Positions 33,153-42,124 of a stretch of 54,249 nt of DNA are shown in pieces. The stretch comes from an uncultured Bacteroidota bacterium. Lineage in GTDB: Bacteria; Bacteroidota; Bacteroidia; Chitinophagales; Chitinophagaceae. The stretch lies in assembly GCA_903905065.1 (NCBI GenBank), contig CAIVEW010000030.1, positions 1 through 54,249 of the forward strand. Reading direction: 5' to 3'. The notes beneath the pieces were generated by a model that was not told where the DNA came from, made no database searches, and saw only the letters and a list, made by a program, of their open reading frames with translations. The position numbers and the translations under genes are program-made. Each line of letters begins with the position of its first letter. Within the stretch, counting starts at the first letter, position 1.

Positions 33153-33926
33153 TTACTTAACCGGTTTTGCCTTGAATTTATTGATAGCGTGGCGGGTAAA
33201 ATCGCTGAGCACAAGATGGCCACTGATGGCAGCGCGCTCAGAGAGCAGTGTGTCCCAGTTCTCGGTGCCTTGCCAGAATATTTTTTTGAGTTGCGCCATG
33301 GCTTCCGGGCTGCTGTGAGCTAGCCGCTCGGCTAGTCCGAGCACTGAATCGTCCACCTCCAGAACAGTCTTATGCACTTCTGAATACAGTCCATGGCGCT
33401 TAGCCCATTCTGCTGACCGGAACTCGGTAGCATCGATGGCCAGTTGGGTAAAGCCGGAAACACCTATTTTTCTCTCCACTGCAGGACCTACCACGAATGG
33501 ACCAATGCCCACAGCAAGTTCACTCAACTTCACAGAAGCATCCTCAGTGGCTATAGCGTAGTCGGTTGCTGCTATCAGTCCTACCCCTCCGCCAACAGCC
33601 TTACCCTGTACACGTCCTATTATTAGCTTGTGGCATTTACGCATAGCATTGATCACATGTGCAAAACCACTGAAAAATTTATTACCCTCTGCTTCATTGG
33701 TTATCGCCATCAACTCGTCGAATGAAGCACCTGCGCAAAATGCCCTTTCGCCAGCACTGCGCAATACGATTACCTTTACACGGTTATCTATCCCGATATC
33801 GTTGATCGTTTTGGCAAGATCCGTAAGGATCGCAGCGGGTAATGCATTGCTGGACGGATGAAAAAACTCAATGGTGGCAATACCGTGTTGTATTGCGTGA
33901 CTGACATGACCTTCAAGGTGGCGCAT
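33153..33926 (-). CDS. Enoyl-CoA hydratase/isomerase family protein
   Basis: 257 residues of the crotonase fold: VKVIVLRSAGERAFCAGASFDEL holds the first oxyanion-hole segment, and GRVQGKAVGGGVGLIAATDYAIATEDASVKLSELAVG the second with the GGG-containing helix. Hydration or isomerisation of an enoyl-CoA is expected; the exact substrate (fatty acid, leucine or phenylacetate catabolism) is not determined by sequence. A PaaZ-like gene lies about 2.3 kb downstream on the same strand but no operon links them. Confidence 0.88.
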   Translation of the reverse strand: MRHLEGHVSHAIQHGIATIEFFHPSSNALPAAILTDLAKTINDIGIDNRVKVIVLRSAGERAFCAGASFDELMAITNEAEGNKFFSGFAHVINAMRKCHKLIIGRVQGKAVGGGVGLIAATDYAIATEDASVKLSELAVGIGPFVVGPAVERKIGVSGFTQLAIDATEFRSAEWAKRHGLYSEVHKTVLEVDDSVLGLAERLAHSSPEAMAQLKKIFWQGTENWDTLLSERAAISGHLVLSDFTRHAINKFKAKPVK

Positions 33927-34081
33927 ATAAGAAATTTTTAAAAGCCGGATGTTAAAGGTAAAAGATATTTTTGATATCTAATAATTAACAGCATCAATCG
34001 GGAGTTAGATTTTTACCCAGAATTACGCACGTGAATAGTATTATCAAAAATTCACTATCTTTAAACTACAAAACAGTTTTC

Positions 34082-34753
34082 ATGAAGCTCAAAAATACCT
34101 TAGTAGCGTGTTCAACTTTTGCCCTGTGCCTGGCATACCAATCGTCGTCTGCACAGATTACACCTATCGCGGATAAACACGAGACCGGTGGTCAAATATA
34201 CCCTTCACATTTTGTACCGTGGCAGCCTATTAAGGAAAGCGAAATTGCGAAAAAAACCCGCCTCTGGGAAGATATCGTGCTCACCGATGAGGGCAATAGT
34301 TTTTTTGCATCAGCAAATAGCAGAAAGCCTCTTCTGAAAACTTTGGTAGCTGGCGTATTGCAGGGCAAAATAAAGGCTTATGCGACCAAGGACGATCGAT
34401 TTACCCAATTGTTGACGAAAGAGGAGTTCCTTAAAGAGTTTAAAAGTAAGCATGTGCCCGGCAGCCAGACAACAAAGTATGCAATCAAAGAAGATTCCCT
34501 TTACCTGAAGTCAGGTGAAAAGACCGTTCGTATTATTGGCCTTGCTCCTATGGTTGCCACAACTATGCCTGACGGTACCGTGAAAGAAGAGCCAATGTTT
34601 TGGGTATATTATCCCGACTCACGGTCCTTCTTGTCCACGCACCGGGTGAGTAGCGGTGCTACCTGGGATGATGTGTTTGAGCGCCAGCAATTTAAAGGTA
34701 CCATTACAAAAACGACTTCGCCCCAGTCGACAATCGCCAGCAAATCGAAATAA
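34082..34753 (+). CDS. GldN/PorN-like T9SS or gliding protein, outside a gldKLMN cluster
   Basis: 223 residues from ATG 34082 (an open frame reaches back to a GTG at 34031). A signal peptide ends near SSAQ. The body has GldN hallmarks: PWQPIKESEIAKKTRLWEDIVL (as in the ...REDDAVYxxRVWREIDL block), a conserved DDRFT, then TVRIIGLAP and the ending MFWVYYPDSRSFLSTHRV...TWDDVFERQQFKGTI. GldN/PorN forms the periplasmic ring of the type IX system with GldK. The typical gldK-gldL-gldM neighbours are absent, so this is a paralogue or a relocated copy. Confidence 0.75.
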   Translation: MKLKNTLVACSTFALCLAYQSSSAQITPIADKHETGGQIYPSHFVPWQPIKESEIAKKTRLWEDIVLTDEGNSFFASANSRKPLLKTLVAGVLQGKIKAYATKDDRFTQLLTKEEFLKEFKSKHVPGSQTTKYAIKEDSLYLKSGEKTVRIIGLAPMVATTMPDGTVKEEPMFWVYYPDSRSFLSTHRVSSGATWDDVFERQQFKGTITKTTSPQSTIASKSK

Positions 34754-34855
34754 GATTTTTGACCGGTATTAAGCCCCCTGACATCTCGTTATAGGAAACG
34801 GAAAACTAAAGATGAAAGGCTTGTTATGCCCAGTAGCCGTCAAATCTTCAATTGA

Positions 34856-35440
34856 TCAGTTCAATTCAATCCCTTTGTCCTTAAGAATATATCGGGATAT
34901 CTGGCTTGAAAAAGTGCGGAGGCCCTGATCATTCAAGTGTACACCATCCGTGAAATCGTCTGCGTGATGATCTATTGACAGCATACGGATGTCGTGCTTA
35001 TCGGTAAGGGCCTTTATCTCTGCATTAAGCGCCACCACCTGATTATTCATCTCCATAGAATACGGATAAGTGATTCCCCTGTGAAATTCAGGAATGGTCA
35101 TCAAGATCACATTGCTGTTTATGGTCAGCAGCTTTGTTTTCAGGATGACTTGCTCAAGTGCTATCCGGAAGTCGGCGGCCTGTGTTTTTTCCTTTATGTC
35201 GTTGGTACCAATGAGGATAGTAGAAATGCTGGATTGTTTTTCTTTTAAAGACAGAAAATGGGTGTCGATATATCTTGCGAGATCGATAGCCTTGAAACCA
35301 CACACAGAGTGATTCACAACGTTCCACTGTGTCAGCAGATGGCTGGTGAGTTGGCTGCCCACCAGTTCGGGATAGCCCAGGTAAGTCCTTGCACCCTTTG
35401 TAATACTGTCGCCGAAAGCGATATAGGTTTCCCAATTCAT
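34856..35440 (-). CDS. SGNH/GDSL hydrolase
   Basis: 194 residues: FGDSITKG (catalytic Ser in GDS, block I), GTNDI (block III, oxyanion Asn) and DGVHLN (block V, Asp and His), the standard SGNH set. No signal peptide is evident, so it is probably cytoplasmic. Substrate, an ester such as a lipid or acyl-sugar, unknown. Convergent with the GldN-like gene. Confidence 0.9.
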   Translation of the reverse strand: MNWETYIAFGDSITKGARTYLGYPELVGSQLTSHLLTQWNVVNHSVCGFKAIDLARYIDTHFLSLKEKQSSISTILIGTNDIKEKTQAADFRIALEQVILKTKLLTINSNVILMTIPEFHRGITYPYSMEMNNQVVALNAEIKALTDKHDIRMLSIDHHADDFTDGVHLNDQGLRTFSSQISRYILKDKGIELN

Positions 35441-35493
35441 AGGAGATAGGTTTTTCCTATAACGCGTACCCGCTGCTTTAAGTATAAATTAAT

Positions 35494-35531
35494 AAAAAAA
35501 AACCAGTGAATGGAGGTTCCTCCAATTGGTT
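35494..35531 (-). terminator. Terminator after the M50-like protease gene
   Basis: On the minus strand AACCA...TGGTT and inner arms TGGAGG/CCTCCA pair into a compact stem, followed by a run of at least eight T residues. It lies just past the stop of the 35546 gene. Confidence 0.75.
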
Positions 35532-35545
35532 ATCAATGGTTATTC

Positions 35546-36094
35546 TCAGATGATCCGTAATATCAAATACATATCCGATAAAATCAAGATAGAGCTGAAG
35601 ATAATGGTCCAAAATAAAGTCACCATGTTGAATTTCAAAGTATATTTTTGATTTATTGAAATGCGATACACAAGATAGAAAAGCAAAAGGCAAACCGCTA
35701 CAGAAAGCGTGTATGTCCCAACCCCTAGATCGCGGCTGATACGGCCCTCGTCGTTCAAATTGAATAAATTCAACACTCCCCCGAGCAAACGCATGTATAA
35801 TGGGATAAAAACAAAAGGAAAGAGGGAAGCCTTCCTGCTTCGATCAATGATACAATAGAAAGACATGGCCTGTATTATCGTGAATACCGGCCCGGCAGCA
35901 CTGATGGCCATTTGATGCCAGGACTTCAAGTAAAAATAGTTGAGCGGGTAGGCTGAATTTAATGTAAGTGCCATTTTATACCCCAGCGCTTCACCCATGA
36001 GCCAATGGGAAAATTCGTGCAGAAAAAAGGACAAAAAAACTGCCACCGCACAAACGGCGATGTACGCCAGTGATTTTGCATTTTGTTTTTCCAT
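35546..36094 (-). CDS. M50-like integral membrane metalloprotease-type protein
   Basis: 182 residues from ATG 36094 (the frame is open to a GTG at 36157). Five or six hydrophobic segments; the first ends with LHEFSHWLMGE, a zinc-ligand HExxH motif inside a membrane segment as in M50/S2P-family or DUF3267 metalloproteases. A second motif is less obvious: NDEGRISRDLG may supply the third ligand. The HEFSH supports a site-2-protease-like role, which is inference. Upstream of the SGNH hydrolase on the same strand. Confidence 0.65.
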   Translation of the reverse strand: MEKQNAKSLAYIAVCAVAVFLSFFLHEFSHWLMGEALGYKMALTLNSAYPLNYFYLKSWHQMAISAAGPVFTIIQAMSFYCIIDRSRKASLFPFVFIPLYMRLLGGVLNLFNLNDEGRISRDLGVGTYTLSVAVCLLLFYLVYRISINQKYTLKFNMVTLFWTIIFSSILILSDMYLILRII

Positions 36095-36229
36095 GTCAAT
36101 ATGCGCCAAAAATCGGCTTGATAAAAATAACAATGCCCATGAGAAAAGCACGGGCACTAATTATTCAATAACTATCAAACTTAACCGTAAACCCATGATG
36201 ATCAGTCACTATCTCATCAAACTATCAAC

Positions 36230-38284
36230 TTACTCCTGGTTCTTCATCTTCACCATCGTAAGTATAGTCGCAATAGCCACTGTCTCGCCAGTCTCATCAT
36301 ATACATCCACAAGCCATCTTACTATGCCCTTCGCAATGTCTTCGGGTGTACGTTTTTCCTGTGCGGTCTTTTCTTTTACAGTCAGGCGCACGCCTATGGT
36401 CATACCAGGATATACTGGCTTGGTAAAGCGGCATTCGTCTATTCCATAGTTCAACAACACTGGTCCTTTCTTCGCATCCACAAAGAGCCCTGCCGCCTTT
36501 GCGAGCACAAAATAACCGTGAGCCACGCGGCCGGTAAATATGGTACCCTCGAGCGAGGTAGTATCCATATGTGCATAAAAATTATCGCCGCTTACATTGG
36601 CAAAGTTGGTGATGTCCGCCTCTGTGACGGTATGCTTAGCTGTTACGAGTGTCTCCCCTATTTCCAGTTCTTCAAAGTATTTCTTGAACGGATGAATGTC
36701 TGTTTCATGCTGCTTGCCATGCTGCTGATACACATTGGTGATGCGCGTAAGCGTGGTTGGGGAGCCTTGTATCGCTGTCCGCTGCAGATAGTGCAGCACA
36801 CCGCGCTTACCGCCCATTTCCTCGCCGCCGCCGGCTCTGCCCGGGCCACCATGCACTAACAATGGCATCGGTGAACCATGGCCAGTGCTCTCTTTAGCAC
36901 AGTCCGCATTGAGCACCAGTATACGTCCATGCATACTGGCAGTGCCCAGCACTATTTCCTTGGCAATATCATCATCGGCAGTGATCACGGACGCAACCAG
37001 CGAGCCCTTGCCCATCCGCGCCAGCTCTATAGCGTCGTCTATAGTGTTGTAAGGAATGATGGTAGACACAGGCCCAAATGCCTCTATATTGTGGCAGTCG
37101 GTATTGTGGAACGGGTCCGTATTCAGGAATATGAGCGGCGACATGAAGGCGCCCTTCTCTTTATCAGCTCCTACCACTTCAAATTTCTCCAGATCACCGA
37201 TCACGATCTGCTGCGACTTGGCGAGCTGATGCACTTTTTCACGTACCTCCTCGCGCTGACCGATTCCAGCCAACGGGCCCATGCGTACTTCTTTTATAGA
37301 TGGGTCGCCTATGGTGGTCGTCTGCAAACGTTTGCCGAGGGCTATCTGTACATCCTCTACGCTATCTGCAGGCACAATGATACGGCGGATAGCCGTACAT
37401 TTCTGCCCCGCCTTAGTCGTTACTTCACGCACCACTTCCTTAATAAAAATATCAAACTCAGCCATACCGGGTTTCACATCCGGGCCAAGTATGCTGCAGT
37501 TCAGGGAGTCTGCCTCCATATTGAAGGGCACTGCTTCTGACAAAATGCGGGGATGAGATTTAAGCATGCGGCCCGTAGTTGCAGAACCTGTGAAGGTCAC
37601 CACATCCTGCGTCTCTATATGGTCCAATATCCCCCTTGCCGAGCCACATATGAGCTGCAATGAGCCGGCAGGGAATATTTCCGATTTAATGATCTCTTCA
37701 AAAACGGCCTCAGTGAGGTAAGAAGTAAGCGTGGCAGGTTTCACAATCGCGGGCACACCCGCCATCAGGTTCACTGCAATCTTTTCCAGCATGCCCCATA
37801 CGGGGAAGTTGAACGCATTGATGTGTATAGCCACCCCCTCGCGCGGCACCATGATGTGCTGGCCTATGAATGTGTTGTTTTTTGAAAGCTTGGCAGTATC
37901 TCCATCTACATAAAAACGCTCATCAGGGAACTGCCGCCGCAGGCTGGCATTGGCAAAAAGATTACCGATACCACCCTCTATATCCACCCATGAATCTGAG
38001 CGGGTAGCTCCTGTGAAAGCGCTGATCGTGTAGAAATATTCTTTACGCTCCATCAGGTACAACGCGAGTGCCTTCAGCATACGTCCGCGCTGCTGGAAGG
38101 TGAGTTTGCGCAGCGCAGGACCGCCCACTTTGCGGGCATACTGCATCATAGCGCCAAAGTCCAGCCCATCGCTGCTGGCAGTATATATGGCATCGCCGGT
38201 TATGGCATTATGCAATGTTTCGCCTGTCTTGGTTCCGGCAACCCACTTGCCTTCTGCGTAGTTTTTTAATTGAGTAAGAGACAT
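36230..38284 (-). CDS. paaZ: Bifunctional aldehyde dehydrogenase/enoyl-CoA hydratase PaaZ
   Basis: 684 residues, two domains. An aldehyde dehydrogenase (about 1-510) has Glu257 in NMEADS and Cys296 in AGQKC as catalytic residues. A MaoC-type hydratase (about 540-684) has SGDNFYAHMD (Asp567, His572) and RVAHGYF. In the aerobic phenylacetate pathway it hydrolyses oxepin-CoA and oxidises the resulting semialdehyde. The length and both active sites match E. coli PaaZ (681). No other paa gene is present in the window, so the pathway genes must lie elsewhere or the enzyme acts in another aromatic or fatty-acid pathway. Confidence 0.9.
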   Translation of the reverse strand: MSLTQLKNYAEGKWVAGTKTGETLHNAITGDAIYTASSDGLDFGAMMQYARKVGGPALRKLTFQQRGRMLKALALYLMERKEYFYTISAFTGATRSDSWVDIEGGIGNLFANASLRRQFPDERFYVDGDTAKLSKNNTFIGQHIMVPREGVAIHINAFNFPVWGMLEKIAVNLMAGVPAIVKPATLTSYLTEAVFEEIIKSEIFPAGSLQLICGSARGILDHIETQDVVTFTGSATTGRMLKSHPRILSEAVPFNMEADSLNCSILGPDVKPGMAEFDIFIKEVVREVTTKAGQKCTAIRRIIVPADSVEDVQIALGKRLQTTTIGDPSIKEVRMGPLAGIGQREEVREKVHQLAKSQQIVIGDLEKFEVVGADKEKGAFMSPLIFLNTDPFHNTDCHNIEAFGPVSTIIPYNTIDDAIELARMGKGSLVASVITADDDIAKEIVLGTASMHGRILVLNADCAKESTGHGSPMPLLVHGGPGRAGGGEEMGGKRGVLHYLQRTAIQGSPTTLTRITNVYQQHGKQHETDIHPFKKYFEELEIGETLVTAKHTVTEADITNFANVSGDNFYAHMDTTSLEGTIFTGRVAHGYFVLAKAAGLFVDAKKGPVLLNYGIDECRFTKPVYPGMTIGVRLTVKEKTAQEKRTPEDIAKGIVRWLVDVYDETGETVAIATILTMVKMKNQE

Positions 38285-38386
38285 AAGTTAAGTCAAAAGT
38301 TAAAAGTCAAAACCTAAGTAACCTTTACGGCTACTTTGAAAGGATATGCAAGTTAAAGATTTGGAAGTAATTATCTTAAATACAGA

Positions 38387-38866
38387 TCAATAGTTATTAA
38401 TATCAATCTCCTGGTCAGGATTTCCCGAAATATTGGAGCCATCAGTATTGGTTCGGCCATTGAGGTTCCAGGATAAGGAACAGGTGTACGTATGGCTGTT
38501 ATCCATGTCGCCGGTCTTTTCATGCCCAACGGAGATGCTCGTGACACGATAAACGGCCCCTGTGGCCGGAAGACCCACCATATAATCATAGCCCGGGTCT
38601 ATCGGGAAGTAAACGCCATACAGGCTCATCATATATGCCGTATCGCTGCCGGTCTTCAGGCCAGCAGAATCATTCACATAAACCACCACATTATTAGGCT
38701 TCGAGAAATTACTGCCTTTATTGTACTGGCTGACTACTATATTAGCGAGCTGCGCACTGTCAAAACCATTAAAGTATATGTTGACCGACGATATTGTGCA
38801 ACTTCTTCTGCAGGAAGATATTCCCAACAAGATGACGGCTGAAAGGGCAAATAAAAAATATTTCAT
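38387..38866 (-). CDS. Small lipoprotein, copy A of a tandem pair
   Basis: 159 residues from ATG 38866. Signal peptide ends GISSC with a second cysteine at RRSC. The mature part contains FNGFDSAQLANIVVSQY and ATGAVYRVTSISVGHE, which recur in the neighbour at 38924 as FSGFDSAETEVVVVKEF and ATGAVYKVTAISFGKE. The two are paralogues from a local duplication. The family is not recognised. Probably exposed on the outer membrane; function unknown. Confidence 0.75.
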   Translation of the reverse strand: MKYFLFALSAVILLGISSCRRSCTISSVNIYFNGFDSAQLANIVVSQYNKGSNFSKPNNVVVYVNDSAGLKTGSDTAYMMSLYGVYFPIDPGYDYMVGLPATGAVYRVTSISVGHEKTGDMDNSHTYTCSLSWNLNGRTNTDGSNISGNPDQEIDINNY

Positions 38867-38923
38867 AAATAGTACATTTATTTTAACCTTTATGGACAAC
38901 GATTTGCAAAGCAATAAAGGTAA

Positions 38924-39403
38924 CTACTTCTGTATTGTAACCCATGCATCCCCAGCGTAATCGGCATTACTGAAGGGTGTGTGCTGCAATTTTCCATTTA
39001 CGTAACAGGACATCGAGCTGGTACATCCCTCATCGGTATTAGCTGTGCTTTCTTTGCCGAAGGATATAGCCGTCACTTTATAAACCGCACCCGTAGCCGG
39101 AATATCGATCTCACAGTCGTACTCATACCGTATGTTGAAGGAATTAGGTAAATATCCGGAGAAAGGGACCGTATCACCATGTTGCGAAAAGTAGCTGGTG
39201 GGCAAAGCGGAAGAATAAACAAAAGTATCAACTACGCTGGAAAAACTTCCATCTTTCTGGAATTCTTTCACTACTACTACTTCCGTTTCAGCGCTATCAA
39301 AACCACTAAAATGGGCCCAGACTACGGGCGCTCTACATGAAACTTTGCACGAGTCTGCACCCAGATAGGTGAATAACAAAATTACCGGTACTATATATTT
39401 CAT
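38924..39403 (-). CDS. Small lipoprotein, copy B of a tandem pair
   Basis: 159 residues from ATG 39403. Lipobox-like GADSC followed by KVSC repeats the Cys-x-x-Cys arrangement of copy A. Same internal blocks (FSGFDSAE..., ATGAVYKVTAISFGKE) with a different C-terminus. The open frame runs up to 39448 and touches the stop of the DinB-like gene, but ATG 39403 gives the cleanest signal peptide. The frame order and spacing suggest one transcript from 39915 to 38387. Confidence 0.75.
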   Translation of the reverse strand: MKYIVPVILLFTYLGADSCKVSCRAPVVWAHFSGFDSAETEVVVVKEFQKDGSFSSVVDTFVYSSALPTSYFSQHGDTVPFSGYLPNSFNIRYEYDCEIDIPATGAVYKVTAISFGKESTANTDEGCTSSMSCYVNGKLQHTPFSNADYAGDAWVTIQK

Positions 39404-39444
39404 AGAGTTTGTTTCATGAAAAGGCACACTTATTATGCCAAACT

Positions 39445-39915
39445 TCATACTTCTACCCCAAACTGCCGCAAATGATGCGTACTATGCTTGTATAGCAATT
39501 GTACCTGCTGGTCAAAAGACAGTGTACCGAAAAAAGGGTTTGGCGTAGCTCTTCCGGCTTCCTGCTCATGTACCACAAAGAAATGGTCTATTTCGCCCTG
39601 CAGCTCAGCTATAGCTGCTTCTTTTGTCGAATGTCTCACGGGCGGCGGCACGTCCGGCAGCAAAGGGTTGGGCGTATTCTCGCGCATCGGTTTCTCACTT
39701 TCCAGGAAGCCCTGCATCTTGGGTATGTTCTCTTCCGGTGTTATTGTTTTCATCGGCGTTCTGCCGTTGGCTATGCGCACATAGTCACTCATGTGCTCTA
39801 TCATTTGCTGTACGCCCATTTTACCCCATTTGGGCTGCGTATTTGCATCGAGGTTGGTCAGTGCCCTTGTAAAATCTTCTCTAAGGAATTTCGCTTTCTG
39901 ATCTAAGTTTTCCAT
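39445..39915 (-). CDS. DinB-like (DUF1569-type) protein
   Basis: 156 residues of the four-helix DinB superfamily. PKWGKMGVQQMIEHMSDY supplies the first His; HFFVVHEQE and KHSTHHLRQF supply the remaining metal ligands, and WG/MEH match the DUF1569 type. Members bind a metal ion and often act as thiol-dependent transferases. Cytoplasmic. Upstream member of a minus-strand run with the lipoprotein pair. Confidence 0.75.
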   Translation of the reverse strand: MENLDQKAKFLREDFTRALTNLDANTQPKWGKMGVQQMIEHMSDYVRIANGRTPMKTITPEENIPKMQGFLESEKPMRENTPNPLLPDVPPPVRHSTKEAAIAELQGEIDHFFVVHEQEAGRATPNPFFGTLSFDQQVQLLYKHSTHHLRQFGVEV

Positions 39916-39968
39916 AAAAATATTGTTGCTTTTAAACCGCCTATTTAGCCAGTTGCTGACCCCAGCAA

Positions 39969-39996
39969 GTCATCCTTCGGCGGGGCTCAGGATGAC
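39969..39996. repeat. Hairpin repeat (GTCATCC...GGATGAC)
   Basis: GTCATCC and GGATGAC are complementary arms around TTCGGCGGGGCTCA, similar to the CTTCGACAGGCTCAG word at 5217. Commonly seen between genes in this phylum (recalled). It lies after the stop of the acyltransferase gene on the minus strand and could terminate it. Confidence 0.55.
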
Positions 39997-40003
39997 ACTA
40001 AAA

Positions 40004-41035
40004 TTAAACCACTACTTTCTCTTCCGGTAATGTTTTGTTAGCGGCTGCGGAAGGATGAACAAATAACAGTTTTTTGCTCAAACGAAGAAACGGTTTTTCT
40101 ACCAATAAATAATATATCCAGGCTACAAACACACAAAGCGCAAGGCTCAGCACCCACCGCAACCACAAGCCCACACCACCCACATAGCGTTCAAGCAGGC
40201 CCCAGATGCGGGTCACGAAAACGTTGTGGGTGAGGTACAAAGAATAAGAAATAGTGCCAAGGAACATAAAAGTTTTGGGCACACGCTTAATAAAATAGAT
40301 ACAAAGCAGCGTTGCTATAGCAAGGCCTACGGGTACCGGCCCCATCCGAAGTAAAACGGTCAAAGAAGTCAGTGTCATGAAAAGAAATTCATAAAAAGAC
40401 ACCCTCCTGCACATGAACAGAAACAGGGCAATACCGGCAAGGAATAGCGGCAGGTGGCTGAATATGTTTTCTCCATGGTCCGGTATAAAGGAACCAGCCA
40501 GGAGAAGGAAATAGGAAGTAAGCATCACTGCTTTGTTTTTATGTGTGAGCAGGGGGTACACAAACGCCAGCACTATGTAGTATTCAAATTCTATCGCCAG
40601 CGTCCAGTAGGCGTCGTTGAGCCAGTGCTGGTGGGTGATGACGTTTACATACCCCAGGTGGCCCAAAACATTCATCCAGTCGATGGAAAAACGTGGGCCG
40701 GTATACCAGGGAGATAATGTATTGGAGTAGTTGAGCAGCAGCACCAGGGCAATGGAAATGATGTAGGGCGGCTCTATCCGCAGCAGGCGCTTGAGAAAAA
40801 AGCTCTTTATATCCGATATCCGGTAGTCCTTGCTGAACATGGAATAAGGGATAATGAACCCCGAGATAATAAAAAACACACTGACGCCGTAATGGCCCTG
40901 CACGCATACCTCCTTGACATGATAAGTATCGGGGAAATTCTTTGCGAGTATGGAATGGCTCAGCAACACCATGAACGCAGCAATACCTCTCAGAAACTGA
41001 ATGGATTGAATATTTTCGGTTCTTGCCGTAGCCAT
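40004..41035 (-). CDS. Acyltransferase family protein (Acyl_transf_3/OafA type)
   Basis: 343 residues, about ten membrane segments. The N-terminal IQFLRGIAAFMVLLSHSIL holds the RGxAAxxVxxxH motif; further blocks include YGVSVFFIISGFIIPYSM, WTLAIEFEYYIVLAFVYPLL and SYSLYLTHNVF. Members transfer acyl groups to sugars of lipopolysaccharide, peptidoglycan or secreted antibiotics. No sugar-synthesis neighbours are present to narrow the target. Confidence 0.88.
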   Translation of the reverse strand: MATARTENIQSIQFLRGIAAFMVLLSHSILAKNFPDTYHVKEVCVQGHYGVSVFFIISGFIIPYSMFSKDYRISDIKSFFLKRLLRIEPPYIISIALVLLLNYSNTLSPWYTGPRFSIDWMNVLGHLGYVNVITHQHWLNDAYWTLAIEFEYYIVLAFVYPLLTHKNKAVMLTSYFLLLAGSFIPDHGENIFSHLPLFLAGIALFLFMCRRVSFYEFLFMTLTSLTVLLRMGPVPVGLAIATLLCIYFIKRVPKTFMFLGTISYSLYLTHNVFVTRIWGLLERYVGGVGLWLRWVLSLALCVFVAWIYYLLVEKPFLRLSKKLLFVHPSAAANKTLPEEKVVV

Positions 41036-41074
41036 GCTTACTTTCTTAATAAAAGATCGGGTCTCCTGCCGCTC

Positions 41075-42091
41075 CTACAGCAATTGCTTTATCAGCGACT
41101 CCTGGGTAATGCCTTCTGCCTCCGCTTTGTAATTCCGGAGCACACGATGACGCAGCACCGGCATAGCCATCGCGCGCACATCTTCTATATCCGGCGAATA
41201 TTTGCCATTGAGCAGGGCATGGCACTTGGCGCCCAGCACCAGGTATTGAGAAGCACGGGGGCCTGCGCCATACGCGATATATTGGGTAGCCACGGGGCTT
41301 ACGTTGTTTGATCCGGGGCGTGTCTTCTGCACCAGGCCTACCGCATATTCCAGCACATTGTCTGGCACCGGCACACGCCTCACCAGCCCCTGGAAGTACA
41401 GGATGTCTTCGCCCGTCATTACTTTGCTTAGTTCTTCCGTCAGCGCGCCGGTTGTATTACGCACTATGCGCACTTCCTCCGCAAAACTCGGATAGTCCAG
41501 CGTTACCTGGAACATGAAACGGTCCAGTTGCGCTTCCGGCAGGGGGTAGGTACCTTCCTGCTCTATGGGGTTCTGCGTAGCCAGCACAAAGAAAGGAGCT
41601 GGAAGTTTGTACAGTGTACCGCCGGCAGTCACATTGCGCTCCTGCATGGCTTCCAGCAGGGCAGCCTGTGTCTTGGGCGGAGTACGGTTTATTTCATCGG
41701 CAAGTATGATGTTGGCAAAAATGGGGCCCTTAATAAACTGGAAATGGCGCTCTTCATTGAGTATTTCAGCACCAACTATGTCACTCGGCATTAGGTCCGG
41801 CGTAAACTGGATGCGCTTGAATGTCAAGTCCAGCACGTCTGATATTGTTTTTACGAGCAGTGTCTTTGCCAGTCCCGGTACACCCACCAGCAGGCTGTGC
41901 CCATTGCAGAGTATGGCTATTATGAGCTTTTCCACGACGTCTTCCTGGCCTACGATCACTTTCCCTATTGCCTTGCGAACGGCAGCCGCCTGTACTTTTA
42001 GGGCGTCCGCCGCTTCTATGTCCGTTCCGTATGAATGCATTGTAGATTTATCCTTTGGCTTGTTTATGCTAATAAAACGTGGAAGTTCCAT
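41075..42091 (-). CDS. MoxR-type AAA+ ATPase
   Basis: 338 residues. Walker A is GVPGLAKT (about 75-82) and Walker B is ILADEINR (about 138-145), followed by the MoxR arrangement EAMQERNVTAGGTLYKLPAPFFVLATQNPIEQEGTYPLPEAQLDRFMF. MoxR proteins are chaperones, usually next to DUF58 and von Willebrand factor A genes; here the downstream neighbour is an acyltransferase, so it is an orphan. An internal ATG 42040 could be an alternative start. Divergent from the MazG-like gene across 33 bases. Confidence 0.92.
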   Translation of the reverse strand: MELPRFISINKPKDKSTMHSYGTDIEAADALKVQAAAVRKAIGKVIVGQEDVVEKLIIAILCNGHSLLVGVPGLAKTLLVKTISDVLDLTFKRIQFTPDLMPSDIVGAEILNEERHFQFIKGPIFANIILADEINRTPPKTQAALLEAMQERNVTAGGTLYKLPAPFFVLATQNPIEQEGTYPLPEAQLDRFMFQVTLDYPSFAEEVRIVRNTTGALTEELSKVMTGEDILYFQGLVRRVPVPDNVLEYAVGLVQKTRPGSNNVSPVATQYIAYGAGPRASQYLVLGAKCHALLNGKYSPDIEDVRAMAMPVLRHRVLRNYKAEAEGITQESLIKQLL

Positions 42092-42124
42092 TATTTTGTG
42101 TAAAGTAACAAATTCTTATTTACT

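Noticed and set aside
36878..37540. 220-codon plus-strand frame inside paaZ
   Set aside because: Antisense shadow of a conserved dehydrogenase domain, composition atypical.
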